From contig QMRB01000002.1 in NCBI GenBank assembly GCA_003649185.1, forward strand, positions 1 to 64,000: a DNA stretch of 64,000 bases, in the 5' to 3' direction. Shown in pieces: positions 8,721-18,338 of the stretch. Source of the DNA: Thermoproteota archaeon (GTDB taxonomy: Archaea > Thermoproteota > Methanomethylicia > Culexarchaeales > B10-G16). The notes beneath the pieces are model-generated. The model saw only the letters and a list, made by a program, of their open reading frames with translations. It was not told the origin of the DNA and did not search any database. Position 1 is the stretch's first letter, and each line of letters opens with the position of its first letter. A program made the position numbers and the translations under genes.

Positions 8721-8951
8721 TTATAATTCTGACTTAGGTTCCTCTTCCTCTTCTTCTAGAAATTCTTCCCACTCCCATTCTTCATCTAAATCTTCAAATT
8801 CATCCAAATCTTCTTCCCAATCCTCCCACTCATCCTCCAGCTCATTAAACCATTCATCCTCTTCTTTTTCAACATTCGCCTCCTCTTTTTTCCGAACCCA
8901 TTCAAGCTTCCTTCTTTTGAACAAAATTACCACCAAGAAAAACCGACTCAA
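8721..8951 (-). CDS. Putative small, very acidic low-complexity protein
   Basis: A 76-aa frame starting with TTG. The first 20 residues are basic and hydrophobic (MSRFFLVVILFKRRKLEWVR). The rest is almost all Glu/Asp with Trp, Phe and Leu spaced 3-4 residues apart. The plus strand here is a CT-rich tract (8735-8895). The regular spacing of aromatics among acids argues for selection at the protein level, as in an acidic docking tail. But low-complexity DNA easily stays open in a frame, there is no ribosome binding site, and the start is weak. The plus-strand Ser-rich frame over the same bases is judged a shadow. Confidence 0.35.
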   Translation of the reverse strand: MSRFFLVVILFKRRKLEWVRKKEEANVEKEEDEWFNELEDEWEDWEEDLDEFEDLDEEWEWEEFLEEEEEEPKSEL

Positions 8952-9260
8952 TTTAAAATTTAAATTTTATGTTCAAGTTCAAGATAATCGAAATAAATTA
9001 ACATTATAAAATGACATACTCTTTAACTCTTTGAGGGGGAGAAAAGTTTTAATACAATTTACATTTCCATAGAAGCCTTAGAAATAGAAAGTATGAGGGC
9101 AGTATAATTTTGGTGGCCAAAGATACCCAATTCAACTGTAACAGGTATAACTTGGATGGCAATGTCACTAATTATTTACGTAAAGTTCATCTCTTAACAA
9201 GTAAAAGCGGAATATGAATCTAAATCTAAAAATAACTATCCAAAAACACATTATTAGAGA
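8952..9260. other. Intergenic region, possible decayed small membrane peptide
   Basis: No supported gene. Near 9093-9200 an ATG (MRAV) runs into TAA and the same frame continues as FWWPKIPNSTVTGITWMAMS and a short hydrophobic stretch. This could be the relic of a small membrane protein, but it is too short to judge. Confidence 0.25.
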
Positions 9261-10319
9261 CTATTTATTTTTAGTTATCGTGAGATAATAGATGACTAGG
9301 AGGATTACTATTGAAATTGCAATTAAAATTACTCCAAGAAATTGTGTTAAAGGTGAAAATGAAGGTAATTTAAAGCCGCTTTCCACAACTTTAAATTTAA
9401 TATAAAATTCTTTGAAGACTTCATTTGGATTAAGATTTCTAACAGGTCCATTTGTAATTTCTATCCATGAGCCTGATCTTTTACTCTGAAGTTCAGACGG
9501 CATTTTAGCTTCAACTATGACAAATTTCGAATTATATGGAGCATGTAAAATTATGTCGATTAATGAGAAAAATGATTTACTATTAATTCTTAATGGTCCG
9601 GTGAAGTTGAAAAGAGATAAAAGGTCTAAAACATATGTGTTTCCAACTTTGAAATTAAAATATGGAAAGTGTCTATAGAAAGTCAGCTTGTATCTTATTA
9701 GACCCGCTTCATCCCTGGAAATTTCAAATCTCAATTCTGTACATTTTTCTATGTTATCGCCATTTATGAGATCTAAAAAGCCGCAATTATCTTTTGATTT
9801 TATAAATAAATTTTTTACTTTTTCAAAGCTTATTCCATTCAAAATGTAATGGTACTCTTTATAATTATAGATCTTTCCACTTAATGGTGAAGCAAATGAG
9901 GTTTGTTTCTTCTCTAATAATGTTTTATGACCATTAATTGTTGAAATCCATTTTTCACTAAGTTTATCAGCATACATGTCTGCTTCCTCGCTACTTATAA
10001 TATTTAGATTATAAGAAATGAATAGATGTGCAACTGGATTAGTTCTCTTAACTCTTATTTCAGATATTTCAAGACCAACGCTTACATCTGATGTATTGAA
10101 AAACGAGCTCTTAACCAAGGATTCGACCCAAACACTTATACTGCCATTGGCGTAAACCTCAACATGAATTTCTTCATAATATAAGAAACGTTTGTCTATG
10201 TTTATTTTATCTAAAGTTTTACAAATCACATTATTTGCATTGTGAGATAAAAAGGACGATGATAAGATAAGTATAACTATTCCAAGGTTAAATTTGTCTA
10301 ATGTTCGCATCTTCATCAA
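9261..10319 (-). CDS. Membrane-anchored extracellular protein, unknown
   Basis: A 352-aa protein of unknown family. It has an N-terminal signal peptide or anchor (LGIVILILSSSFLS, about residues 12-25), a beta-rich, Ser/Asn-rich ectodomain with many predicted strands, and one C-terminal membrane helix (FLGVILIAISIVILLVIYYL, about 328-347) followed by a short basic tail (TITKNK). So most of the chain should face outside, held by the C-terminal helix. Starts at codons 1, 2 and 4 (all ATG) are possible. It is divergent from the exported protein at 10379, and their starts are only 60 bp apart. Confidence 0.7.
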   Translation of the reverse strand: MMKMRTLDKFNLGIVILILSSSFLSHNANNVICKTLDKINIDKRFLYYEEIHVEVYANGSISVWVESLVKSSFFNTSDVSVGLEISEIRVKRTNPVAHLFISYNLNIISSEEADMYADKLSEKWISTINGHKTLLEKKQTSFASPLSGKIYNYKEYHYILNGISFEKVKNLFIKSKDNCGFLDLINGDNIEKCTELRFEISRDEAGLIRYKLTFYRHFPYFNFKVGNTYVLDLLSLFNFTGPLRINSKSFFSLIDIILHAPYNSKFVIVEAKMPSELQSKRSGSWIEITNGPVRNLNPNEVFKEFYIKFKVVESGFKLPSFSPLTQFLGVILIAISIVILLVIYYLTITKNK

Positions 10320-10336
10320 GCTAGTTAATAGGGGAA

Positions 10337-10350
10337 AATTTATATATATA
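10337..10350 (+). promoter_or_regulatory. TATA-like promoter element for the 10379 gene
   Basis: AATTTATATATATA lies 29-42 nt before the ATG at 10379, the expected distance for an archaeal TATA box with a short leader. Being nearly symmetrical, it could also serve the divergent gene whose start is at 10319. Confidence 0.5.
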
Positions 10351-10378
10351 TTACTCTTTTATCATTGGAGAGTCTAAA

Positions 10379-10816
10379 ATGAAGAAATTTAAAAAGCTAT
10401 TTTATATTTACCTTATGTTTATTCTAATATCTATAATTTGCTTAATAACTGTTAAATGCAGCAATATAGTAAAACCTGAGGAAAAGACTATTGACCTTAA
10501 CCTACTTCTCTATCATGGGGAAAGTTCCTATGAAAATTATACCATGCATAAGTTACAACCTTACGATCCAAGCTATTTTATTATTGAACTAATATATTCC
10601 CCAGATCAAGTTAATCTTTGGATTAGATACAAGAGTTTATATGACGGCAAGCTTAAACCTATCGATCTTTATAGGGATGGCTGGGGTAGCGGTGAGTATT
10701 ATATATTTCCTGATGCTGCCACATATTTAGACATAACATACTATGATACTCAGCCAGACTACGGTCCTGTACAATACTTAGGGGAATGCTGGATTCCATC
10801 TGGCTGGGGAACTTAA
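10379..10816 (+). CDS. Small exported protein, unknown
   Basis: A 145-aa protein. An N-terminal basic-hydrophobic segment (KKLFYIYLMFILISIICLIT, about residues 5-24) is a signal peptide or anchor. The rest is rich in Tyr, Asp, Pro and Trp (GWGSGEYYIFPDAATYLDIT, about 101-120) and ends in SGWGT, looking like a small beta-sheet extracellular domain. I do not recognise the family. A good TATA box precedes it, and it faces the anchored extracellular protein at 9261-10319, so the two may work at the cell surface together. Confidence 0.6.
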   Translation: MKKFKKLFYIYLMFILISIICLITVKCSNIVKPEEKTIDLNLLLYHGESSYENYTMHKLQPYDPSYFIIELIYSPDQVNLWIRYKSLYDGKLKPIDLYRDGWGSGEYYIFPDAATYLDITYYDTQPDYGPVQYLGECWIPSGWGT

Positions 10817-11108
10817 CAATATAACGATAGACTTAAAGTTTCTTACTTTGAAGCGAGCATTGGACTTAAATTTAGTGATAGATTCTAGAAGAGTGTTTCA
10901 AATATATTCTGAATAGGCAGCGTAACTGGGATTTAGACGTTTATACATAAAGCGATGGGCAGGTATTCTTAGATTTTTGTATAACTTATCGATGTCATAA
11001 TATTGCTTTAAGAACCCATATGAACACCTTTATCTCTCTAAGAGAAAATGATATCCATAATCGTCTCCTATTCTTTTTCGCTTCTATTTGTTTCTTTCTC
11101 TTAGTTAA
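10817..11108. other. Intergenic region without recognisable features
   Basis: About 290 bp between two genes whose 3' ends face each other. I see no open frame of note, RNA gene or repeat. Short T-rich stretches at both sides could terminate the flanking transcripts. Confidence 0.4.
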
Positions 11109-12023
11109 TTATGTGATGGTGATCACTTCTTTCTCTAGAATTACAAAGGTGTGTTCAGCTTGGGCAACCGGCTGATTATTTACTTCTATCATACAGGGAT
11201 ATTCTGATATGTATCCTTTTTCGACGAGATGATTGAAGGCTCTTTGAAAGTGTGATTTTTTTCTTAGATCTGTGAGCCATCGAGTGGTAAAGGGTAGAGT
11301 CTTATATTTTCTCTGTATTTCTAGAAATATTCTTCTGGCGAATCCCATTTTAGGCGGCCTTTTACTTACAAGTCTATATATGTTGCCTCCCCGCCTTCCT
11401 ATGACTTCGCCTTTTCCTTTCTTTGTGGTTGCGAATGGTTCTATTGCGTAGGCATTTCCCGGTGTTAACCTTGTAAACATGTTTCTTATTGATCTTACAT
11501 TTGGAATTATGAATCCAGTGTGTAATTTATACTGTTTTAGTTGGTGTCCTGCAAGGTTGACTATGGGTTTAAATCCATAATATTTTATGGTTCTTTCAAT
11601 TATTGAACTTATTTTTGAAACTCTTATATTGGGTTCTAACTCTCTCTCTACGTTTGCGAGAGCCTCGTTTACAGCCGTTATAAGTTCATCTTCTTCTGAT
11701 GAAACATTTACAGTTATAGCGGTATCTGCTATAAAGCCGTTGCTATGTGCTCCTAGATCGATTTTAACAAGTGAATTATCCGGTATCAGTCTGTTTGAAT
11801 TTGCTGGAGGAGTATAGTGGGCTGCAATTTCATTTATGCAGATGTTGCATGGAAATGCAGGTTTACAGCCCGACCTTACTATAAGGCTTTCAACTTCTTC
11901 ACAGATAGTTTTCAATTTAACATCTTTTTTAACTAGTCTTTCAATCCATTTTTTAGCCTTTTTTACGGATTCACCTGCCTTTAAATATGATTTTAAGGTT
12001 TCTTCTTCAATCAATTCCACCAC
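11109..12023 (-). CDS. map: Methionine aminopeptidase, type II
   Basis: A 304-aa type II methionine aminopeptidase, removing the initiator Met from nascent proteins with two active-site metals. Signs of the pita-bread fold: FPCNICINEIAAHYTP (about residues 58-73, with the substrate-binding His), KIDLGAHSNGFIADTAITV (about 88-106, two metal-ligand Asp), LAGHQLKQYKLHTGFIIPNV (about 156-175, His ligand), AIEPFAT (about 191-197, Glu ligand) and the late PVAQAEHTFV (about 282-291, Glu ligand). The 60-aa helical insert before the last motif marks type II. Usual archaeal length. It follows the DUF4438 gene on the same strand with a 125-nt gap. Confidence 0.95.
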   Translation of the reverse strand: MVELIEEETLKSYLKAGESVKKAKKWIERLVKKDVKLKTICEEVESLIVRSGCKPAFPCNICINEIAAHYTPPANSNRLIPDNSLVKIDLGAHSNGFIADTAITVNVSSEEDELITAVNEALANVERELEPNIRVSKISSIIERTIKYYGFKPIVNLAGHQLKQYKLHTGFIIPNVRSIRNMFTRLTPGNAYAIEPFATTKKGKGEVIGRRGGNIYRLVSKRPPKMGFARRIFLEIQRKYKTLPFTTRWLTDLRKKSHFQRAFNHLVEKGYISEYPCMIEVNNQPVAQAEHTFVILEKEVITIT

Positions 12024-12148
12024 TTAGAAGTATAGGTAATACTTACTTGATATATTAAGCTGGACATGATTTATATCGTTTATGCAATTTGGCAAGACAG
12101 CTTTAATCATATCAATTATATTATGGATTCTAAAAATGGGGGTAAAAT

Positions 12149-13048
12149 TTATTTGAAGATGTTCGGTCTAATGTTGAGATAGTATGCGATATTGGCCTTC
12201 GGATCTATTTTTGGAATTATCTTGCCGTTGCTTGATGTCATGATTGTAGTTACACCGGGGCCGTGGCCTGCGGAAACACAATTGGTATGTACAATTACAC
12301 CTATGGAAATTGCACCTGTCCTGTAGATTCTTCCATATGAATGATCTGCATTGATTATTGCAACTATGTCGCCAAGCCTTAAAGTGTCGAGACCATATTC
12401 CTCAACTATTTTTTCATCGAAAAGTTGGATGTCATAGTCGCCTCTATATGTGTGGTTTCTCCCTAACCCGGATCCCATTATGGCTGCTGGAACTTTATGG
12501 GTTACTGGAACCTCTATTTTATCTCCAACTGGAATTATATTCATCTTCTGAAGCAGCATTGGATCTATATTCATCACTTTTATATGTGGATAATCTAGAA
12601 GCTTCAATCCTTGTCCAAAAGCCTTTACAAGTATTTTGTCACCGATCACCAGTCTTTCAAGAACTTCTGGTTCAAAATCCACCATTACATGTTCTATTCC
12701 TCCATGCTTTCCAGTCACATAGCCTATTGCTCCCTTCGCATCTCCAGTTACAACTTTAGCTTCATTTCCTATACAGGCAAGCGTGTTTAAGGCTAGGTTT
12801 GGAGCGTTTGATCTTCCAGGATAATTGGATAAATTTTTTATGCTTACACCAGGCTCCACATGGTCAGCCATCCATCCAACAGCGGGATCTCCAACTCGAA
12901 CATTATATCTTATACCGCCCACTCCAGGAAAGACTACTAGATCTCCGAAAGCTGTTATTTTATAGGGGGGATCTCCGAAAACAGGGCTTGAAACTTCGCC
13001 TATCACTGAAACTTTAACCAGTTTATCTACGTTCATTCTCAAATTCAT
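12149..13048 (-). CDS. DUF4438 family protein
   Basis: A 299-aa protein of the DUF4438 family, conserved in archaea and some anaerobic bacteria and without known function. Diagnostic stretches are VFPGVGGIRYNVRVGDPAVG (about residues 37-56), the Gly-rich SGLGRNHTYRGDYDIQLFDE (about 193-212) and a C-terminal segment with DHSYGRIYRTGAI and HTNCVSAGHGPGVTTIMT. The His, Asp and Cys in the last part could bind a metal. GGTGATG sits just upstream of the ATG. It lies between map and the DUF711 gene on one strand. No membrane segments. Confidence 0.85.
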   Translation of the reverse strand: MNLRMNVDKLVKVSVIGEVSSPVFGDPPYKITAFGDLVVFPGVGGIRYNVRVGDPAVGWMADHVEPGVSIKNLSNYPGRSNAPNLALNTLACIGNEAKVVTGDAKGAIGYVTGKHGGIEHVMVDFEPEVLERLVIGDKILVKAFGQGLKLLDYPHIKVMNIDPMLLQKMNIIPVGDKIEVPVTHKVPAAIMGSGLGRNHTYRGDYDIQLFDEKIVEEYGLDTLRLGDIVAIINADHSYGRIYRTGAISIGVIVHTNCVSAGHGPGVTTIMTSSNGKIIPKIDPKANIAYYLNIRPNIFK

Positions 13049-13187
13049 TTCATCACCATACAGTTCCTATGTAATGATACATATATAGAGTTTCATGTTG
13101 GCCATGTTGAACACTTTTAGATCGCCACATTTCACCCCGTCATCGAAGGTAGTTTAAAGTTGAAGTTAAATTTCATCTTATTTTAAG

Positions 13188-14255
13188 CTATTTTAACTTT
13201 AAAACTGGAACGTCACCTATAAAACCTAAATTAACTGTTTCACCTGGCTTAGCTTCAGTAGGTATTATTCTTACACCTGAACATTTAGCTTTCATTTTTA
13301 AAATGGAGTATATGTCGACCAGCAGATTGTTTAAATCGGTATTCGACATTTTAGGTAGAGGTATCATATCGAATCCTGCCACACATACAGATGCAAGGGA
13401 TAGAAGATCATATGCTGTTATCGAGCCTGCCATTCCATAATTCATTAAAAGCTTATCCTCAGCATATGGAAGCATTATTTCATTGAAACCTACACATGAT
13501 GCAACTTCTCCCCATACATTCTTCAACAGTTCATTCAGCTTTAAAATTGTATAGTGGGTTCCAGGATCATTAAATTTTAAGTTGCCATAGAGTTCTATTA
13601 ACTTTGCTACGCTTTCATTCATCCATGGAGAAATTGAAATATCTATGCCGAAGCCGTTGAAACCTAGAAGTTTACAAAGATATTTTAAAAGTTCAATTGC
13701 CCTTAATGTGCAGTTTTTTATTGTTTCCATTAAACTCTTCGAATTTTTTAAACTTTCAATTATATCGTTAACATAGAGTAAAGCTGCAGCTAAATCCTTT
13801 CTCCCTGAAATGGCTGCAGCTGATGGAAAGTATGGAGTGAATATTGGTCTTCCAATTGAGAATGAGACTTTTATGAAGATTTCATATGGAAATTTACTCT
13901 TAATTTCCTCTAACAATTTCTTGTAAAGTTTAAGTTCTCTTAACCCTCCATATATCGAAACAAATAGTTTATTATACCTGTAAAGTATATTTGCAACTTC
14001 CCCTATCTCGCTTTCACTCTTCAATTTTAAGGGAACCGCATAGAAATCTATCACATCTCCAAGATCTGTAAAGTTTTCAGCTATCTGTTCAAGTTTTGAC
14101 GTCTCCACTGGATTTACTGCCAACCTTTTACTCCATATTGGAATATTCATTTCATTTTGGCATGATTTGAATGCTTTCTCCAGTATATGCGGATTTTCTG
14201 TAAATTCCTTTATGAATTTGGCATCCACCATTAATGTTAATGCTCTAATTCTCAT
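13188..14255 (-). CDS. DUF711 (UPF0210) family protein
   Basis: About 355 aa, DUF711/UPF0210-like. Family members are conserved cytoplasmic proteins structurally related to pyruvate-formate-lyase-type folds but without assigned activity. Recognisable parts are MRIRALTLMVD at the start, FFPSAA-like YFPSAAAISGRKDL (about 157-170), GFGIDISISPWMNES (about 214-228), VGFNEIMLPYAEDKLL (about 266-281) and GFDMIPLPKM (about 311-320). I start at 14255 because AAAGGG lies 5 nt upstream; the longer frame to 14309 would overlap the gene before it. It is at the end of the ABC-exporter operon but probably has an unrelated role. Confidence 0.75.
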   Translation of the reverse strand: MRIRALTLMVDAKFIKEFTENPHILEKAFKSCQNEMNIPIWSKRLAVNPVETSKLEQIAENFTDLGDVIDFYAVPLKLKSESEIGEVANILYRYNKLFVSIYGGLRELKLYKKLLEEIKSKFPYEIFIKVSFSIGRPIFTPYFPSAAAISGRKDLAAALLYVNDIIESLKNSKSLMETIKNCTLRAIELLKYLCKLLGFNGFGIDISISPWMNESVAKLIELYGNLKFNDPGTHYTILKLNELLKNVWGEVASCVGFNEIMLPYAEDKLLMNYGMAGSITAYDLLSLASVCVAGFDMIPLPKMSNTDLNNLLVDIYSILKMKAKCSGVRIIPTEAKPGETVNLGFIGDVPVLKLK

Positions 14256-14298
14256 TTTAACCCTTTTAGAATTATATTTCGATTCGCTATTTAATCTA

Positions 14299-16299
14299 TT
14301 AGTTTGCAAGTTTATCCATTAATTTTTTAAGTCGTCTCTCAATTTCTTCTAATTCAAGATCACGTTTCTCTCCTCTTTTACCATGCTTCCATATGAAAAT
14401 TATAATTAATCCGCATGTGAGAATTGAACCTATAATGATGATATATGTTAGGTTGGCTTTGGGCTTCACAGATGGTTGAGAAAAAATTCCCTTATATTCG
14501 GGTAGAGAGGATATTAGAAGACTGTTAAATCCAATTTCATATGTTTTGGTTGTAGATGTAAATGCCACATAGGAGGGTTTCACCGCTTTCACTATTTCTA
14601 TGTTGATCTTCGGCCTATTTTCAGATGTAAATATAATTCTAATATCTCCTATAAGGGGATGCTTAAGAATATTTATAATATTTCTAGATTCAACATCCAG
14701 TGTGCTGAATATTGGAATTATCAGTTTTCTCTCGCCGCCTCTAATATCAAGAGAATTTAAATCCCTTATGGGCATCCACATTCCATTAGCCTTATATTCT
14801 ATTGAAGTTATGTTAGCATTCTCCGAAATCAAAATTATATACAGTAGGTATATTTTTTCATTTTTCGACGTTACACCTGGAAGAAGATCTATGTTTTCCA
14901 GTGACCATTCATCCTTGTATAAATGTTTTATATGGATGGCCATGTAATCTTTACCCATATAATTTAACGTGAACCATGCTCTCGGATAATTTTCCCTCAT
15001 GTAAATGTAATTCGTTAAATCTGCAAGGTTCACCAAGTATTCCAATTGTGCTTCTAAATTTTTCTGGTAGGTTTCAAGGTTTGTCAACAAAATGTCTAAT
15101 GTTAAACCTACAGGTTGAAATGTTTCCGATGTAATTTGGGTTTGCTGATTTTGTAAAGTTAACTTTAGATTTGCAAAATATCCCGTTATCTGTTCCTTAG
15201 CATTCTCTATTGAAGCTTCCATATTGTTTAATGTTTCATTGATATTGGATAATGGATCTTTTAAAGATGGATGGCTCTTTGTGATGTTGTTTATAGCCTC
15301 ATCATATTCATTTAACGTTCTCTCATATTGGTTTAGCGATTCAATTATTGATTTTTCAATTAAATCTATACTGTTATATGTGTTGCTGATCTCTCCTTTC
15401 GAAATGGATGTTAACGGCTGCGCTTCAACATATACTTTTAATGTGGAAATAATTATTTGCATATAGTTCAAATAGTTAATTAGATCTTTCAGTTGGCTTA
15501 AATTTCTCATAAGCATTGCAATTTGAGCTTGACTTGAAATAGATGCATATATCGTTACATCTGGAATTTCAGTTTCACCCCATGAACCTAAGCTTAAAAC
15601 CTTCATGGTAACGTTAAACCATTTAGAATTCATTACAGTTAAAGTATAGCTTGGAGAACCATATTGGGAAGATATTTGTGGACTTAGCAGATCATACATT
15701 GAATCATCATAGTTTATTCTAATCTGCAAGTATATTGACGGCTTCATTACATCTCCATTTATGAACAGTTCATCAGCTTCATTTGTAAATTTCATGCATA
15801 TTGAAATTATATCACCAATATCTGCTTTCACTCTGTATTTTGAGATTCCCCTTATTAATCTTCGAAGTTTACCGTTAACATATATGTATCTTTCAATTTT
15901 AAGCGGAAATTGCGCCGTAGTTTTAGCGGTATATTTGAATTTTAGAGATGATTCTGGAGGTACTGTGACATTCCACCATTTCAATAAATATAGGTCTCCT
16001 CCAAGTCTAATAATTTCAGGTTTAGGTGTCTTATCGGAGAAAACTAAACTTTCAACTTGTATTTTTTCGCTTATCGAATATAATGTTCCTGTAAATGGTC
16101 TTGAAAAATTGTTTTCAGCTTCAATCACCTCTTCTATATAGCTTTCATACATCCGGTTAAAAACATCAAATTTAGCATTCCAAGTGCTTGATCTCTTCAC
16201 AGTTATATTTATCGGTGTATTAACGGCTATTGATGATGAAAACGAAGTTGAAAATATTAGCAGTACTATGAAAAATGAAAATGCCAGTTTAGATTTCAA
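14299..16299 (-). CDS. Large membrane-anchored extracellular protein of the ABC exporter operon
   Basis: A 666-aa protein with an N-terminal signal peptide ([19 protein letters not shown], about residues 4-22), a long beta-rich ectodomain, a helical coiled-coil region (about 260-400, with repeated polar-Leu heptads such as INNITKSHPSL and LSNINETLNNMEASIENAKE), another beta region, and a single C-terminal membrane helix (LTYIIIIGSILTCGLIIIFI, about 617-636) ending in a charged cytoplasmic tail (RDLELEEIERRLKKLMDKL). It overlaps the ATPase gene by 11 nt, so it is translated with it. The coiled coil recalls MacA-type adaptor hairpins, but no sequence similarity to MacA is visible. Family unknown. 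Confidence 0.78.
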   Translation of the reverse strand: MKSKLAFSFFIVLLIFSTSFSSSIAVNTPINITVKRSSTWNAKFDVFNRMYESYIEEVIEAENNFSRPFTGTLYSISEKIQVESLVFSDKTPKPEIIRLGGDLYLLKWWNVTVPPESSLKFKYTAKTTAQFPLKIERYIYVNGKLRRLIRGISKYRVKADIGDIISICMKFTNEADELFINGDVMKPSIYLQIRINYDDSMYDLLSPQISSQYGSPSYTLTVMNSKWFNVTMKVLSLGSWGETEIPDVTIYASISSQAQIAMLMRNLSQLKDLINYLNYMQIIISTLKVYVEAQPLTSISKGEISNTYNSIDLIEKSIIESLNQYERTLNEYDEAINNITKSHPSLKDPLSNINETLNNMEASIENAKEQITGYFANLKLTLQNQQTQITSETFQPVGLTLDILLTNLETYQKNLEAQLEYLVNLADLTNYIYMRENYPRAWFTLNYMGKDYMAIHIKHLYKDEWSLENIDLLPGVTSKNEKIYLLYIILISENANITSIEYKANGMWMPIRDLNSLDIRGGERKLIIPIFSTLDVESRNIINILKHPLIGDIRIIFTSENRPKINIEIVKAVKPSYVAFTSTTKTYEIGFNSLLISSLPEYKGIFSQPSVKPKANLTYIIIIGSILTCGLIIIFIWKHGKRGEKRDLELEEIERRLKKLMDKLAN

Positions 16300-17191
16300 T
16301 TCTCATCGACCTCTCAAGAAGATTCAATTTACGTTTCAATTCAGATTTTAAATTTTCATATTGCTTTTCACTTATCTTTCCTTCAGTTCGCCGTCTTTTT
16401 AAAGCTTTGAGATCTGTGAGTAAAAGTTTCAGTTGAGCCTGCAGAATCCTGTTTATCTCGGAATCTGAGAAAGATGCATTGAAGTTGTGGAGGCTCTTCT
16501 CGGATCCTTCATAGAGCAATCCGTCGCGAATAAAATATTTTTTCTTTGCAACCATCGCTACAGATGGATCGTGAGTTACTACGATAAATGTTTGACCATA
16601 AGTTTCATTGAGCAATTTAACTAGAGCCATCAGTTTGGAGCCGGTAATGGTATCTATTGCTCCAGTAGGTTCATCCATTAATATGAAGGAGGGGTCATTG
16701 GCTAAAGCTCTTGCAATAGCTACTCTCTGCTGTTGTCCGCCGCTCAACTGGATTGGGCGGTGATGCGCCCGCTCCTCTAAACCAACTAGACTTAGCAGTT
16801 TTAACGCTCGTTCTTCAGCTTCACTTTCACTGTATTTTCCGGTTAAAAGCATCGGCAACATCACATTCTCCAATGCTGTCAGTGTGGTTAGAAGATTATA
16901 TGCTTGGAATACGAATCCTATTTTTTCTCTTCTAACATGGGCTAATTGGGATTCAGGAAGATCTGTTACATCTAATCCTTCAATTATGATTCTGCCTGAG
17001 GAAGGCTTATCCATGGTTCCTATAAGGTTTAGAAGTGTTGTTTTCCCTGAACCTGATGGACCCATAATGGATATAAAGTCTCCTCTATGAACTTTTAATG
17101 ATATTCCTTTTATAGCTTCAACCGTTATCTCCTCGGTTAAACGATAAATTTTCTTGACATTTATAAGTTCTATTGCAATATCGCTACTCAT
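16289..17191 (-). CDS. MacB/LolD-type ABC transporter ATP-binding protein
   Basis: A 300-aa ATPase. Walker A is GPSGSGKT (about residues 44-51), the Q-loop region is FVFQAYNLL (about 93-101), the signature is [15 protein letters not shown] (about 147-161), Walker B is [10 protein letters not shown] (about 168-177), and the switch His follows in VVTHD. This is the LolD/MacB/FtsE subfamily, which powers mechanotransmission or lipoprotein and peptide export. Unusual is a C-terminal tail (about 230-300) with coiled-coil sequence ([20 protein letters not shown]), like a SHOCT-type module. The start overlaps the permease stop by 8 nt. Confidence 0.93.
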   Translation of the reverse strand: MSSDIAIELINVKKIYRLTEEITVEAIKGISLKVHRGDFISIMGPSGSGKTTLLNLIGTMDKPSSGRIIIEGLDVTDLPESQLAHVRREKIGFVFQAYNLLTTLTALENVMLPMLLTGKYSESEAEERALKLLSLVGLEERAHHRPIQLSGGQQQRVAIARALANDPSFILMDEPTGAIDTITGSKLMALVKLLNETYGQTFIVVTHDPSVAMVAKKKYFIRDGLLYEGSEKSLHNFNASFSDSEINRILQAQLKLLLTDLKALKRRRTEGKISEKQYENLKSELKRKLNLLERSMRIEI

Positions 17192-18338
17192 ATCTCAACG
17201 CCTCAATGGGTCTTATATTTGCACCTTTCCATGATGGATAGAAGCCGGATAGGAGACCTACACTTATGGAGACTGATAATCCAGCTAAAATATAATCGAC
17301 CGATATGAGAGGTGTTATGTATATGTTTGTGAGCCTTCCGAAAGCATCTGACATTAGGCGGGATGCTATACTTCCTCCAATAATTCCGAAGATTCCGCCT
17401 AGAAAGCTAAGTATTAGAACCTCGCCTAGAAAGATTGAGAGGATGTGGCTCCTGGTGGCTCCTATAGCTTTCAATATACCGATCTCTCTAATTCTATCTC
17501 TCACCACTGTCATAATGGTATTCATAACGCTTAGGGCGGCAACTATTAGACTTATAGAAGCAATAGTTAGAAGCGTTACATTGATTATATCTAATATTTC
17601 ATTTATCTTTGATAAAATTTCCTTTGATGTTGTTATTTTTGCATCTGGAAGCAGCTTTTTAAGATAGTTTATAAATGGGTCGATTTGATCATTCGAAGCA
17701 AGTTTTATCACGATCTCTGAGGCATATCCTTCTGCATCGAAGAGTTTTTGAGCCTCCTTAAACTTCATAACCACTAATCCTATGTTTCCAAATGAGAGGC
17801 CGGGGTCAAATACTCCTTTAATAGTGAAGTAGTCCTTTTTGCCGCTTGAAAAAGCATATACCTCCACTCTGTCATCTATCTTCAAGTCGCCCTTCGACAT
17901 TAAACCATTGGAAACCAGAATATATCCTTTATCAGTTTCATTGAGCTTTCCACCTGAAATGAATTGGACTGTAGATAGATAATCGTCTAGCTTACCGGCT
18001 GGAATTCCAAGTATGAATACATTTTGGCCGCCCAATAAACCTGATCCAGAAATGGTTGGATATGCATCTGAAACCATATTCATCATTTTAAAGCTCTCAG
18101 CCAAGTAATCTGGAACCTCCATCTCCCCTTTACCTCCAAGTCTAACTCCCACACCAAAGTATCTGTTTAATCGATCTTCTATTTGATATCTCATACCACC
18201 CATTATCGACATAAGAGCTATTAATGCTGAAATTCCCACGGAGATTCCGAGGATGGTGAGGGCTGCTCTAGTCTTCCTTGTAGACATATCGTTCCATGCA
18301 AATTTAAGACAGTATTTTAGAACGCTTATATTTAACAT
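17184..18338 (-). CDS. MacB/FtsX-type ABC transporter permease
   Basis: A 384-aa permease. The first helix carries the family motif RKTRAALTILGISVGISALI (about residues 21-40). An extracellular MacB-like domain follows (about 60-240), then an FtsX domain with three helices (about 252-375), including REIGILKAIGATRSHILSIF (about 287-306). It ends with the typical RPIEALRYE. It works as a dimer with the ATPase encoded next. Its start overlaps the upstream anchored-protein gene by 35 nt. In bacteria this class exports or shears substrates at the outer face together with adaptor proteins; the two anchored proteins encoded on either side may fill that role here. Confidence 0.92.
   Translation of the reverse strand: MLNISVLKYCLKFAWNDMSTRKTRAALTILGISVGISALIALMSIMGGMRYQIEDRLNRYFGVGVRLGGKGEMEVPDYLAESFKMMNMVSDAYPTISGSGLLGGQNVFILGIPAGKLDDYLSTVQFISGGKLNETDKGYILVSNGLMSKGDLKIDDRVEVYAFSSGKKDYFTIKGVFDPGLSFGNIGLVVMKFKEAQKLFDAEGYASEIVIKLASNDQIDPFINYLKKLLPDAKITTSKEILSKINEILDIINVTLLTIASISLIVAALSVMNTIMTVVRDRIREIGILKAIGATRSHILSIFLGEVLILSFLGGIFGIIGGSIASRLMSDAFGRLTNIYITPLISVDYILAGLSVSISVGLLSGFYPSWKGANIRPIEALRYE

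Noticed and set aside
8704-9009. Plus-strand Ser-rich frame of 101 codons
   Set aside because: It reads the CT-rich tract opposite the acidic ORF; the Ser run follows from TCx repeats and no ribosome site is seen.
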